Assembly: GCA_031308135.1 (NCBI GenBank)
Contig: JAHLJT010000631.1
Location: 229,831,318 to 229,895,317, forward strand
Length of the DNA stretch: 64,000 nucleotides
Direction of reading: 5' to 3'
Origin: Acheta domesticus
Lineage: Eukaryota > Arthropoda > Insecta > Orthoptera > Gryllidae
The notes under the pieces were generated by a model. The model saw only the letters and a program-made list of their open reading frames with translations. It made no database searches and was not told where the DNA came from. Both the position numbers and the translations under genes were made by a program. Numbering within the stretch: the first letter of the stretch is position 1; the number at the start of each line of letters is the position of its first letter. Shown piece by piece: positions 1 through 12,500 of the stretch.

Positions 1-445
1 TTTAATTTAAGTTTTCAGTCATCAGGGTACCCCCACAGCATTATTATAGAGAAATAGTACGAGAAAAGAAATCCTGTTTGATACTTCTTTCCTCGTTCAA
101 CAACTCAAATATCATACCTTCTTAAAATAATTCCTTACAACATTTTATGAGATTGCAATGTCAGCGAAACAATTACAGAGATATATAAAATTTGAACATT
201 AATATTCTTTTCACTTTTTATTACTAATTTCAACAATCCTCCGTCAATTCAATACCAAGAAATTTCCTTATTAAGAATGCGCTACTTAGCAATTCTCGTC
301 AAACACTTTCTCTAGTCCCAATACGAGGGATTTATGCATTAATGAATGTTGTTACTTTCAAACAGTGAATATGAAACACGTTATTTGGTCATCATTTTCT
401 TCATAATGGGACTAGAGGGATATGATTGCCTTATACAATATCAGC
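1..445. other. A+T-rich sequence, nothing recognised
   Basis: No coding signature, RNA gene or repeat structure was recognised. The small open frame near its end is dominated by the adjacent TTC microsatellite. Confidence 0.6.
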
Positions 446-450
446 ATGAA

Positions 451-495
451 TTCTTCTTCTTCTTCTTCTTCTTCTTCTTCTTCTTCTTCTTCTTG
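451..495. repeat. (TTC)n microsatellite
   Basis: An uninterrupted TTC array of about 15 units. It produces a poly-Phe open frame that is an artefact. Confidence 0.95.
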
Positions 496-814
496 AAGTG
501 CCGTCTCCATTACTGGAGGTTGGCGACCACTTCCCCGAACTTTTCTCTGTCTTGTGTCACATGGAACAACTCAGAAGCACTCGAGATACCTGTCCATTTT
601 CGGATGTTTGCCAACCAGGACATCTTCTTCCTGCCGACTCCCCTTCTACCCTGAGCTTTCCCATCATTATTAGTTGTAATAGTTCATATTTGGGGTTTCT
701 AAGTGAAATGACCAAGATACAATGTTTTTCTAATTTTAATCATCTTTAATATCTCTCGGCATGAATTCTTAATCAATACCTAATTCGATGTATTGGAAAA
801 ATGAAATGTTTCTG

Positions 815-1110
815 CTCCGCGCCGCGCCGCGTTCATTAGAAGCGGGGCTTGTCAGCGTGCAGAGCGGCAGCGGCAGCGGCAGCGGCGGCAGCGCGGCCGG
901 CCAGGAGAGCCTCGCTCCGCTCCTGCGAGCGCGGTCATCGAGAGCGCGCCACGCCGCCGCGCCGTCTCTGCGGGCCATTCGTCAGCGGCTTCGGGACTAA
1001 CGAGGGCGCATGCCGCGCCGCCGATAAATACTCCAATCAGCGAGCGTCCGCGCAGGCGCCGCCTCGCCCCACTCCGCCCTCGCCCGCGTCGGCGGCGGTG
1101 AGGATGATGA
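815..1110. other. CpG-rich island
   Basis: Dense CpG sequence in an A+T-rich background, with a GGCAGC-type run near 861-890. Near 1024-1045 a GATAAATA motif lies next to CCAATCAGC, which could be a TATA-like and CCAAT-box pair. No coding frame with family resemblance is seen. It could be a promoter or enhancer of an exon outside my recognition; this is inference. Confidence 0.55.
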
Positions 1111-1189
1111 TGGTGACGGTGGAGGCAGTGACGGGACCGACGTGAACGGTGACGATGGCAGTATTCATGGTGGTGGTGGTTGTGGTTGT

Positions 1190-1758
1190 ATTGATTGATT
1201 GATGTTCTCCGGGCGGGTCAACTACTTAGGTCATTAGTCCCGTAATTGTAGTGCGTGTTTTTTCTCGGGAGATGGCGGTGATCTTATCCCCGTTGGATGG
1301 CGAGATCTGGCGCCGACCTACCGTCGACTAGCGGGGTATTCCTCTCAATCAGGTATCTCCCACCAGCGGGGCACCGCTCCAGCCGGGACAAGCTGTAAGC
1401 TCCCGACCGGTCTCCCGGCATGTGTGGTTGTGTAGTGCATGTTAGTTTACGTGTGTGTGTGTGTGTGTGTGTGTAAGAGGAGAGGATACGACAATGAGGA
1501 AGGAAAGATCGCGCGCGGTCCGTAGCCGTTTGTTAGGGAACTGCTCCGGCATTTGCCTGGTGTTGATCGGAGAAACCACGGAAAACTACCGATCAGAGCA
1601 GCCGGCCACTGGAATTCTCCTCCTGACAGCCACTGAATTCGTCCTAGCTGACAAGCTAGGGTCGAAAATCCTGCTGCCGTCGGGACTCGAACCTAGGGCC
1701 TCGCGGTCAGAGGAACTGTAGTGACATCAGGTTGATGCACTGAGCCATCTCCCCCGGT
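1190..1758 (-). mobile_element. tRNA-headed SINE, copy 1 (full length)
   Basis: On the minus strand the element starts at about 1758 with a tRNA-like head: an A-box-like TGGCTCAGTGC, then a B box GGTTCGAGTCCC about 50 nt later. It continues through a long unrelated body and ends at about 1190 in a short ATCA-type tail. Seven other copies or fragments lie in the window. The flanks share an approximate TTGTGGT(T/A)GTA direct repeat, compatible with a target-site duplication. The body carries a GT microsatellite at 1451-1474. Retrotransposition by a LINE partner is inferred. Confidence 0.8.
1451..1474. repeat. (GT)n microsatellite inside SINE copy 1
   Basis: Twelve consecutive GT units within the SINE body. 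Confidence 0.95.
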
Positions 1759-1764
1759 TTGTGG

Positions 1765-2010
1765 TAGTAGTGGGGGCGGTGGTTGAGATGGTGGTGGTGG
1801 GGGGGATGTTGTGGCGACGGCGGGGTTGGCGGCTGTGTCTCCATTGATGGTGGCGACGTCCCGGCGGCGGCGGCGACGGCAGCAAAAGCTGCCTGCCGCC
1901 TGCCCGCTCCCGTCGGCTTGGCGCACCCGGATCCAAGGCAGGAGGCGGGAGAGCGATGGGGATCAAAGCCACGCCCCTTCAGATCATTCGGGGCGATCGC
2001 CTGCGCTGTC
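1765..2010. other. GC-rich segment with GGT and GGC runs
   Basis: Follows directly on SINE copy 1. GGT/GGC-rich triplets produce open frames in several phases on both strands, so none of these frames is evidence of coding. Confidence 0.5.
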
Positions 2011-2029
2011 GTGTCGTGACTGCGCATTA

Positions 2030-4100
2030 CCTACTCGAAATGTTAGTTGAGCACGATAGCCCCAACTCTTCGGAACCTTCAATATTAATACTTTCTCATT
2101 CACCATACACAAACCAACTACCGCTATTTGTATATAAGCTAAAAAGAAAAGCAACAATAGTGTTTTGGTAAGAATCTGAACGTGATGTGGCAAACAGTGT
2201 GAACAATCTCCGTCGGCCATACAATTACCTTTCAGAGTATCTTCAATACACATATGTTCACTTACGACGTCCCCGATGTCTTTACAGTGCCATCTATGAA
2301 AGTTTGTTAAAAATATTACTACATAACATATTTATTTTCATTTCTGTAAACAATACAATGTTACAAATGTATCACTACGTTTGATTAATTTCTCTTGAAT
2401 TCACAATTTGTATTAACAATACATAACTAAATATGTAACTCAGATGGCAGTTTATTTTAAAATTTTCAGCCTTTTATTCGCAAATCTTGAATTACATTTT
2501 ACCTTTCAAAATTTCAAATTTCGGTAAGAAATAATAATCAGGGCTCAATGCAAGGACCTGCTCGGTCAAGTGTAACAATTGTTAGGCTTATGTAGTATAT
2601 ATCGTTATCATATGTAATTTTTTACCCAATGAAAAGGGAAATGTATATACTGTCTCACAAGAGTACACAAATCTTCTATCACGAACTATTCGATTATTTC
2701 ATTGCATAATGGCAACGGCGGACATAACGACCGTGGCGGCTGTAACGTCAGACTCTGCCCAACACTTTTTTTGTAGAATCTTCCGTTACAATTACTGTAA
2801 CTACTTATTTTTTAGTAGTAACACTTCAATTCTTTTTTATATTAGTTTTTATTAACATTTTTTTGTACAATGTACTTCAATACTGTACCTTCTCACTTTG
2901 TACAAATAGATTTCACACATTTCTTTAGAACACGTTTTTCGTTCAATATCTCATCAATATCCGTTGCTAACCTCATTCACTATCAACCTGGGTACATCAT
3001 ATGTTTCTTATTTATAAAATAACAATGTAAAAAATGTAAATAAACATTGGAATTGTTCGAAACGTTACACGGCCCTGGCTCCACCGGCGGAGGCGAAGTG
3101 CCGGCGGTGACATGGCGACAGCAGCAACAGATTTTTTTTCTTAGTGAAATCTGCTCTTCGAAATTGGATCTTTGAAAAAATTTAACTTGACCTTATGTAA
3201 AGATTTTCTCAAAAACCGTTCCAAATTATTTCTTAAACATTCTTCCTCGGATAGAGCAAAGTACTCTTTTTACAACGGTTCAGGTCCGATTTTCATTGAA
3301 TTCTCTGAATTTTCGATTTTTTTTCGGTGTCTTCCTGTATCTACAATATTCAAGATATACATTTTTCTTGTAATATATTTTTTTAACCCAGATATTTAAA
3401 TAATGCCGTATAAGTTCTTGAAAAAATAAGTAGTTTTTGTGTAATTTGACAATTTAAAAAAAATTCTTTAACAATATACTTTCTCAAATCTGCAACATTT
3501 TTCTTCTTTTGTTACTTCAACTCGTTCTATTTTCATTAAAGCTTGTCGATTTTCCAAACGTTTCAAATGTTCAACTTGTCTCTTAAGGCTTCGGGAAGGT
3601 TATTACCCCGACTTAAACGACTGGTCGTTAGGCACCAGGTTTAGCTACAATACTCTTTAGTATAAAAATATTGGTGTTTAAAGAGATTTTTATAACACGC
3701 ATGCTCCATGGAAAACTTCTCGTGTCACGCGACCTGTTGCTCCATGGCTTACAAATAAATTAGAAACTCGCACGAGAGATAGAAATCCTAATAAAAAGAC
3801 GTTTTATTGCTATTAAAACGGATGAAAATTAAAAGGACCACAAAAAACTTAAAAGTTTGTAAAGCACCAAGTCAGAATCGCTATTATCGCAAGATTCGTT
3901 ATTATCGCAATATCTTCCAAACGAATTCCATTTTTTTATATACATTTCTTATTTTGCCATTTGTTTGTACACAAACATTTGGCAAAATTGCATAAATTTT
4001 CTGTAAATTAGTACTTGAGAGGAATAATGTCCATTGATCGTACTCCACTAATGTTACATATTAAAAATAAACAAGTAGCATTAAACATATTTGATAAATA
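2030..4100. other. A+T-rich intergenic sequence with one dispersed repeat
   Basis: No gene recognised. Around 3270-3400 the sequence resembles 24465-24590: both share a CAGGTC-TTGAA-TTCTGAATTTTCGA block followed by TTTTTTCGG-GTCTTCCT and ACTACAAT-like text. This suggests a dispersed repeat family that I cannot classify. Confidence 0.5.
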
Positions 4101-4158
4101 TACAATAATTAATATTTACAATGATGAATACATGGAACCAAATTTCTGACATGAACGA

Positions 4159-6708
4159 TCAATATGCAAGGTCTAGAGGATGTCGTTGAAGACTTTTGGT
4201 AGTGTCACTATTGTCTAGTAAGTTGATGGCTAGAATATTTGAATGGTTATGCAGTCGTTGTAGGTATTTTGCTGGTCTTTTTGATTTCTTCTTTTATTGT
4301 TGGGATCTGTAAGTCTTTGTGTATTGTTGCATTCTTTACGTACCACTGGGGCATTTACAAATTTTCTTAAAGCTATTGACTGAAAGCGTTGCAATATTTC
4401 GATGTTAGAATTTTGAGCTGTTCCCCAAAGTTGTATGCCATATGTCCAGACTGGTTTTAATATTGCTTTGTACACAATTACTTTGTTTGCGATGCTTAAA
4501 GATGAATTTCTTTCCAGTAACCAGTTTAACCTCATAGGTTTTAGGTCTAATTATTTCTTTTATTCTTGATATGTTGTTTCCAGCGTGAGTCTTCTGTCCA
4601 GAGTAAGTCCAAGATATTTTGCCGAGTCGTTTTGAGGAATAGGTTGAGATCCGATTTTATAGGTGGACATGTTCCTGCTTCAGGCTGAAGCTTCAGGCTG
4701 CTTCAGGCTGACTTGGGCAGAGTTCTTGTCGTTGATCTTGAGGCGCCAGCGTTTCTGCCACTTGTGGATGGATTGCAGATGTTCTTCCACGACACGAGAT
4801 GCTTCTGTTGGATCTTCGTGTCGAGCTAAGATGGCTGTGTCGTCCGCGTAGGTTGCTGGCAATGCGTTTACTGATGTTGGGATGTCGGCAGTATAAAGTG
4901 AGTAAAGGGAAGGTGCAAGCACATTTCCCTGAGGTACTCCTGAATTTATAGGAATAAGTTCTGAATTTTCGCCATTAAATTTTATTTGAAAGTATCTTCT
5001 TTATTTTCTAGCGATTCGTTAATTTCTTTTACTATTCGATGAATTTGTTCTATAGTCGAATGCCCTTGTCTGAACCCAAATTGATGATGAGGTATTATTT
5101 CCTTTTCTTGTAGAAGTGGATTCAAGCATGTCAGAAGCAACATTTCAAAAACTTTAGATAATATTGGCAGTAGACTAATAGGTCTGTATGATACAACTTC
5201 GTGCATTGGTTTGCCGAGTTTAGGGATGACTATTATTTGAGCTATTTTCCACTGTTTAGGGAAGTGCCCTAGTCTTAGAATGGCATTGAAGATGGAGGTA
5301 AGCAAAGCTATGAATTTTCTCGGTAGATGGCGTAGAATTGTTGTTGAAATCATGTCGTATTCGGGAGCTTTTTCAGTTGGTAAGATCTTGATTGCTGTTT
5401 CAACTTCTCGCGCACTTAGAGATTTGATTTGGGGAGCTATTTGCAATGGTGAGTCTACGAAGTTGTAAATTTCTTCCTCTTCTGTTGCAGATATTTGTGG
5501 TTGAAAGACGTTAGAGAAATGGGAGGCGAAGCATTCCGTTTTCTCTTCGTCGGTTTTAGCCCATGTACCGTCGGTTTTTCTGATGGGAGGGATAGGTTGC
5601 ATCGGTCTCTTCAAGTATTTTATAGTTTTCCAAAGAGAATACTCAGAATTTGAATTCGAAATCAATCTTGTAAGCTTATCTTGTAGGGCGTTGTTACGGT
5701 GTTCTTGAAGTAATCTTTTGAGATTTTGTGAAGCCGAATTTAGTCTTCTTTTGGCTGCTGGCTGCCTTAGTGATTTGCCATTGTTTTTTTATTTACGTTT
5801 CAGCCATCACATTTTCTCTTATTGCTTGTGGGATGTGTGGTTTTGTTTTCCTTCATTTCTGGTGTAGAATACCATGCAGCTTGAAGCTGACTGGTTACAT
5901 ATTCTATAGCTACATTTATGTCGAAAGCCGCTTTCAATGGTAGATTAGCAGTATTGTTATTAGTTAGCCATACTGAGAAATATTTCCAATCTGTTCTGTG
6001 ATTGTGGATTGGGGTTTGCTTGCTGTCTTCAATAATGAATGAGCTGATGACTAGTAGAACTGGCTGAGTGATCAGACGATAGATCTTGTGACCAGTAGGT
6101 GCAAATGTAACTTTGGTTTACTCCCTTTGTGATAAAGAAATCTAATACATCAGGAATTTTGTTACTGTCTGTCGGCCAATAAGTTGGTTTGCCGAGAAGA
6201 GTATGTGGATAATCTTTAGTTTATTACAGTTTCATATAGAGATTTACCTTTCGGAGAGGTTAGTCTGGAACCCCACAAAGGATGTTTAGAATTGCTAGTC
6301 ACCGCCAGAAATAAATCTTGGTCCAAGTGTTCTGAAGAAGCTTGCGAATTGTGAACTCTGAATTTTATGTTTCGGAGGACAATATATTGCTGCAATATTC
6401 AATATTTCGAATGCATCGCTTACTTGAATGGCTGTTGCCTGCAAATACGGAGTACTATATTGAGAATTTAAGTGATGTTTAATTTTTTCCCGAACAAGTA
6501 CCGCTGTTTCTCCATGTGCTGTACCGTCTGAATGGTTTGTATAACATACGTTGTATCCTTGAAGCGAGAAAAAACTTTTATTGGTGAAATGAGTTTCTGA
6601 AATGAGCATAATATCCCTATTTGTTAACGGAAGAAAACACTTGACTTCATCTCGGTGTTGTATCAAGCCATTGGCGTTCCATGCTACTATCTTATATGAT
6701 TTATTCAT
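4159..6708 (-). pseudogene. LINE ORF2 remnant: endonuclease plus reverse transcriptase
   Basis: The product would nick target DNA and reverse-transcribe the element RNA. The start ATG at 6708 opens an endonuclease frame (WNANGL at residues 9-14; YCPPKH near residue 110) that breaks near 6295, just before the GGD-N-KH catalytic block continues in another frame. The RT part (5665-4982) shows YRPISLLPILSKVFE and QFGFRQGHST. GVPQGNVLAP and TYADDTAI follow after a frame change, with YADD at about 4850-4839. Between NKED and RYFQIKFN (about 4990) the block holding the first catalytic Asp (motif A, F-D---AFD) is missing. The C-terminal part (4535-4159) has KPVWTYGIQLWG and NLLDNSDT, usual for Jockey-like ORF2. 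I see no path to a functional enzyme. Confidence 0.85.
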
Positions 6709-6926
6709 AGTTTAGTTAGCAGTTTTGACACAAGATTTAAAAGTGCACCTATTAGTTCTGCTTGTCTGTTGAGTATAGCTTCAAATCTTTCGAAATACTG
6801 TTGTATTATTGAAAATAATTGAGCATTAGACTCCATATTTGTTGCATTGTTGTTGAGGCTATCCGTATTCTGTGAGCTACTCAGTACTTGTGCATAAGTA
6901 CCATGTTGTTGTAAATTATTTCCTCG
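6705..6926 (-). pseudogene. 3' end of LINE ORF1 (gag-like)
   Basis: Minus-strand translation ends in a hydrophobic/charged helix (QQYFERFEAILNRQAELIG), preceded by GTYAQVLSSS, which resembles the tail of Jockey-type ORF1 proteins. Its TGA stop overlaps the ORF2 start as ATGA, an arrangement known for termination-reinitiation in such elements. The frame is broken just upstream near 6930. Confidence 0.65.
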
Positions 6927-7304
6927 CAGTACGTCTCAGTTATGGGAAGTTTTCTTTATCTGCATTAATCTTTGTTTGTGAATTGAATTCCAATATGAAG
7001 GGAGTATGATTCATTAGAAATTCTCTTAAATGACGTAAATGATTATGAACATCCAATAGACGAGCTTCTGATGAACATCCAATAGATCCTAACATTTCGA
7101 AAATTAGCTTCAGATTGTGAAAACTTGTGTAACTCTCCTGATGATAAATTATATTTTAAAAATGCAGATGCTGACTACCAAGAAGTCAAAAAAACTGACG
7201 AAAAGTCTAAAATCAAATTTAACCCACTTTTCTATATTACCGCAAAACAATTAAACATCGTTTAGAAAGAGCTTTCTTCCAGGCCTCACACACATATTTT
7301 TTTT

Positions 7305-8030
7305 CTGTAGCAACTGGATATTAGTTTTCGTACTACCCCTACCGATATTTCCGAATTCGCCGAACCCTTGTGTTTATCCGACCTATCGGTATATTACCAA
7401 CATAGACCAAAAGTTCTCGAAAAAAAATCTAACATTTTCAAAGAGAAATGGTGGTCATAAATCTTTTTCTCAATTTTCAGTCTGGTTTTAGAGAAGGAAG
7501 CCAAACAGCTTTACTGCGAGTGACCGAAGACATCTGTCAGTCTTTGGATGAAAGCCACATATCAACACTAACACTTTTAGATTTGAGCAAGGTATTCGAT
7601 CCAGTAGAACCTGGAGCTCTTCTGGCAAAATGTAAATTCCTACGTTTTTCTGGTTCTACCTTATCGTGAATCGCATGATAACAGATTGCTGTCAGACAAC
7701 ACGTTATTGTTGTTGAAAATACTTACTCATCACCTAAGTCAGTTTTACAAGGAGTACCACAGAGCCTTGTCCTAGGACCACATTTCTTCTTGATCTATGT
7801 AAATGATATCTCTGTGCTATCATAGTGCAGTCATATGTATGCAGATGACCTTCAGATTTACATCAGCGTGACACATTCTGAAGTGGCCCATTTAGTTAGC
7901 GAAACAAATCACGATTTGGCACCCTTACTTACATGGTCAGCGAGAAACGGCCTTAAGCGAAACTTATTAAAACCTCAATCAATTATAATTGGCTTCTGTC
8001 GGCCTCACAAAGCACGTCAACATCTAAATA
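7305..8030 (+). mobile_element. Second LINE remnant, reverse transcriptase fragment
   Basis: Plus-strand RT blocks in broken frames: RPIGILPT near 7380, SGFREGSQTALLRVTEDI, LLDLSKVFD (motif A, near 7575-7602), VLQGVPQSLVLGP near 7745, and MYADDLQIYI (motif C, from 7835). This is a different lineage from the neighbouring minus-strand Jockey element. No endonuclease or 3' tail is seen, so it is a truncated, dead copy. Confidence 0.85.
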
Positions 8031-9340
8031 TACTTGCTACCATAGTTAACAACACTTCTGTTCCTTTCTGCTTGGTAAATGTTGTTTGTAAATTAATAGC
8101 GGTCATAAGTTGTCGCTCTGGATATGTTTGTGAGCACCTCAAGAATTTATATAATTTTTTTATTATTCTTTTACATTCAAGTTTTTGTTTCAACATATTG
8201 ATGCAAAAAACTAAAACTAAAATTTAAATTTTTTTCTGGCACCGTTGCGTTAAGTGTTTCCTGAATCACTTATGTTTTTGACGTTTATTTGAATATTTTA
8301 TATTGTTCCACAACGTTGAGCTTGCACAATTCCTTTGGTTTCGCTGGATTTGCCCGGTCCCTTACGTCAAATGCTGGAACGTGATTTTCGCTTCTGTGAG
8401 CACAAAGGCAAGACATGTTTGTGTTATGTATTATTCTATCATTAAATCAATAATAGAGTTTCTACTGTTATTTGAATTTAAAATTGAAATAGAAAATTCT
8501 TATATCTATTTTATATTCATAAATTTTGTGTCAGGTAGTTAGACGAAAGATCAGATCCGAAGCCACAGCCTCACCATATTAATAAAGTCACTGTTTTTTT
8601 ATCTTTATATTTGTTAGGAAAGTATACATGAATCTATTAAAATAGGTGAATATTTGAAACAAATGAACAGCGATATATTTTTTTGGAGCGTATTACTTTC
8701 CAGATCATCAAAACTGTGGCTTTATGACCTAAAATCAAGAGTAAAACAATCTCTTTACGACATCATTTGAAAATCATTCGTTTGATCATCCCAAAACATT
8801 TGACACATTACATATTCTTTATCCTGCACGGCTTGATCGATTACTTACCAAAACTGTGAGTTTGATGCTTTACAGTGGGTTTTACAACATGTTTGCCTTT
8901 CATAAATACAAATCGCGAGTAATATTCGCAATTTGAATGAGCAATTGGAATTTTTGGTCACAGTCCTTTCTAAAGTACTTTTTCAGGCAGTTATAACACT
9001 TTTAGATGAAAACAATTCTGGACAATACGTGATAAACTCGATGTGGCTGATATACCTGTCTGATGGGGAGGATGAAGAAAACGACTTGACACGGAAAGGT
9101 TGCTCCAATGCAAGAATTCGGGCCTTGGTCGCGCCGAGGCCTGCTGCAGTCGCCCGCGTGTCACTCGCCATTCATTAGGCCGGAACTTTCCTTCTTTCAA
9201 AGGCCAGGTGCCTTTCCTTCTTTCCTCCTTCCACAGGGCTGACTCCACAGCAGCGGACAACACTGCATCGGTCGCCCGGAGATACAATGGGCGAGGTCAC
9301 TCCAAATGGGCTGCCCGCTTTAACAGCTCTGACGTAACGC
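8031..9340. other. Intergenic sequence; small GC-rich patch at 9095-9310
   Basis: No gene recognised. The patch at 9095-9310 is moderately GC-rich, contains CATTCATTAGGCCGG and overlaps several short open frames without family resemblance. It lies a few hundred bases upstream of the acetyltransferase gene. Confidence 0.45.
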
Positions 9341-9343
9341 ACT

Positions 9344-9433
9344 GCATGCAATTAACTTATCGATTGACTCGTTTCCACCTCAGAAGTTTGTTTTTACGCA
9401 ATGAGAGATTAGCTTATTGCATGCAGTTATCTT
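9344..9433 (+). promoter_or_regulatory. Repeated GCATGCARTTAWCTT motif upstream of the acetyltransferase gene
   Basis: Two near-identical 15-bp words, GCATGCAATTAACTT at 9344-9358 and GCATGCAGTTATCTT at 9419-9433, are spaced 75 bp apart and lie 140-230 bp before the proposed start codon. The spacing and position suggest a cis-element. No specific factor is assigned. Confidence 0.35.
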
Positions 9434-9575
9434 CTGCTGAAATTACACTTTGTAGTAGGGTAACCTAACATTAGGCGATGATAGGAAGTTGTGGGGGCAC
9501 GGAGAGGAGAACAAAGTCGACCCGTAGGTCGACACCAGTCTCGAGGCAGCGGCATTCGCATTCTACTGACGAGCC

Positions 9576-9590
9576 ATGCTGACTACTCTG
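9576..9590 (+). CDS. Acetyltransferase exon 1 (tentative)
   Basis: ATG followed by four codons (MLTTL), then a strong donor GTGAGT at 9591. It ends in phase 0, which fits exon 2. The preceding 100 bases would be 5' UTR and carry a GTCGAC palindrome near 9517-9534. No TATA box is seen. Confidence 0.45.
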
Positions 9591-12500
9591 GTGAGTAGTT
9601 TTAATAATTAGCGTGACCCCAGCGAACATTCTGCGCTTTGTAAATCATTGTTTTGTAAGCATCATGCTGATAGTAGGATAAATAGCAGTTTCTTTAATGT
9701 TATTAAAAAAATCAAGAAGTCTATTTTGTAGTTGCTAATATTTGCCCAGTTGTACCTTTATTAACTTGTTTCCGAACATACATAGGGAAAAACAATGAGA
9801 CAACATTGAGACATTTTAAATTTTCACTAGCTACAAACAAAACAATTTATGGATATGAAGAAACAAATTTGTAATGTCGTAATTCATGAATTTACTGGAA
9901 ACTCTTATTGATTTTCTTTTTACCCAATTGTATTCCCATTTTACAGCCCTTTTTCTCCCTGTCTCATGACTGATGCAGAGTATATCTTAAAGTGTATAGA
10001 GGAGAGATCATATCCTTGTCTGAAACAGTTTTTGGTCTTCAAGGTTTTGACAAACTTGTCCGAATTTTAATCTGACTAGTATATACTTGGCAACATCTCT
10101 TTACTGCATTTAAGAATTGCCCGTGGTATTTGTTGTCCCCTGTTTGCCTATAAATTTATTTAGTATAGTGATATACTACCATGGGCTTTCTGTACTACGT
10201 GTCTTCATAAAGGCTGAATTTAGTGAAATTATTTTCTAGAGCCTCACTCGTTTATTCTCTAGAGCCTCACAAAGCAAGCTCTAGAAACAACCTCGGAGGC
10301 CGTTTGAACCAGAGTGGGCTATTCCCATCATAACCACAATCTGACACAGTATGACGTAACTGTCTCTTGCTGATGGCCTCTCACTTCGCCCAGGCCTATT
10401 TGGTACTGCTATCTGACTACTACTGCTCCAACATTTGAAACGCACTGCCTTTCGGGAAGATGGCTTCACATTAACTCATAAAAAATTAGGGTTGGCTCTC
10501 TCTGGTTCTCGGCGCCTCATCAATCACATTTTCGGCCTAACTCTGGAAGTATACGAATCATTTTTGCTTGTCTGCAGCCGTTCTCGACAAGCGCCCGTAC
10601 GAGGTGCGATTTAAGGAGCGTTGCCGATGTGATGCTATTGGAACCTGTGCCTCCCTGTAGGTAAGGGGAATTACTTCAGTATTTTAGAGTAAGGTGAACA
10701 AATATTAATTTTTTAATAAAGTTTTTTATTTCAATGTATTTTGTTATAAAACTAAATTTTTAAATTAAAATAATTTTTGTATCCCGGTCGCGGCGACCAA
10801 TTCTTTGAACAAATTTATTTATTACAATTTTTGTATGTAAATTCTTTTTGGATATGTTATTTATTATCAGGGCTCAGATTCTGATGACCTAAAAGTTTTT
10901 TGAAAATTACCTATGAAATTACTTAAAAATAAGAGGAAAATGACCTTAAAAATTATATAATAATATGGAGATATTATGTTCATACTCAGTATTAATTTGC
11001 AATACGCAAATGAAAGATGACAGAATATTTCGTTTTAGAAGAACCATGGTCCTTCAGGACAATCAGACCGGTAACCTGTAAGTAAAAAATGAATACACAC
11101 GTTTTTCTGCAACACGCACATGTAAACCCTTAAGATGGGCTGAACTGTAAAAATGCATTATTACCTAAATTTTACATGGTTGTTACAAATGCTTACACTT
11201 AGAGAATGTTTACGCTACGTTGGTGCACATCTATTCAGAAATATCGCATCTGCAGGAATGACAAGATTGTCGATAAGGCAACTTCTTATTTCCCAGGTGA
11301 CTGAGGTCTTCCCTAGTCGTCCCACGTTAAAGGTTGATCAGGGGTGAGGCCTTCCAGGACAACGCAAGGAAGAACTTTGACAAGTTCTGATCTTAATTAT
11401 ATGACCCTTAAAGACGCGATTCGGTTTGCGATACGTTGATATATTTAGAAGGATCACGTCAGGTAGGACAGATGATCGCCTGGGCGAAGGCATTGTCCTT
11501 TTTCTAGGGAGGTGAAGGGCTGACTTCTCCTTCCCTTCGCGTATAACATGAGAAAGGTGACGGGCTTTTCAGTTCAACAAAAAGGAGGTCACACGCAAGT
11601 GTGGCAAGATGATCGCCAGGTCCCTGCCTTATTTCCCGGACGATGATGAGCTGATCCCCTGCGTTCTGTCTTGTAAAAGAGGAGGAAGGGCTTTAACAAA
11701 TACCCTGCGAAGTACATTAACACCGAATATTAATCTTGATTTTGCATGATCCTTACAAATGCCACATTGTGGCACACTTCCGCTACATTGTTGCGAATTT
11801 ATAGAGAAAGTTCACTCACATAGGTTCGAGGAGATTATCGCCAGAGCAACACCATATTCCCTGACGATAGTTCCTATTATTTTAACTCTATACTATCGTT
11901 AATAAGCGTTTGCGCTACGAGGTGATAGGTAAATGAATTGAAAAGGGTTGCTTGTGCAGATTCGAGGAGATGATCGCCAAGGCGACACCCTATTTCCTGG
12001 GCGAGGAAGGGCTCTCCCGCTGCCTCGCTCCCTGTACAACAGAGGCAAGGCAGCGAGCTTTTCAGGCCACCGCGAGGCGGTGCCTGGCCAGTGGATTGGG
12101 CGTAGTGGCTCTGGATTCCAGTGGGAACATCGTGGGGGGCCACTTCGCCTGTGCTCTACACCGGGACGAGGTCATCGGCGTGGATATCCAATCCGTGGGT
12201 GAGTTCACGAAGCACGGTTTTTAAAAAATGCTCAGTACACATTACGGACACGCGATACCTTTACCACTTAACTTTCATCTGGAGTGACCGCTGGGGTAGC
12301 GATCAGACCGCTTACTCTCTGGGACCAAGGTTCAGATCCTAGTTGATCCAAGTAAAATAGTTGGTCAATACAACTGGTGCGCAGTGAGGTTTTCATGGGG
12401 GTTGTTCTGTCTCTCCTGCCTCCCATTTAACTCTTGCTTCATCGTCATTCACGTCGTACTTCATAATCATGTATCTAACAAAACATTAGTACATCCTACC

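Larger units (their letters stand above)
4100..7000 (-). mobile_element. Jockey-clade LINE, decayed but nearly complete ORF2
   Basis: A minus-strand non-LTR retrotransposon. Pieces occur in the expected order: end of the gag-like ORF1 (about 6926-6705), apurinic-like endonuclease (from 6708), reverse transcriptase (about 5665-4680), and the C-terminal domain with a stop at 4161-4159. Frameshifts and an internal deletion make it inactive. The endonuclease begins with WNANGL and carries a broken GGD-NSKHPLWGSRL motif, both typical of Jockey-like elements. The left boundary (3' UTR) is not clear. Confidence 0.85.

Noticed and set aside
11152..11347. Separate 64-codon gene
   Set aside because: It overlaps a decayed exon-3 copy in a frame different from the homologous one.
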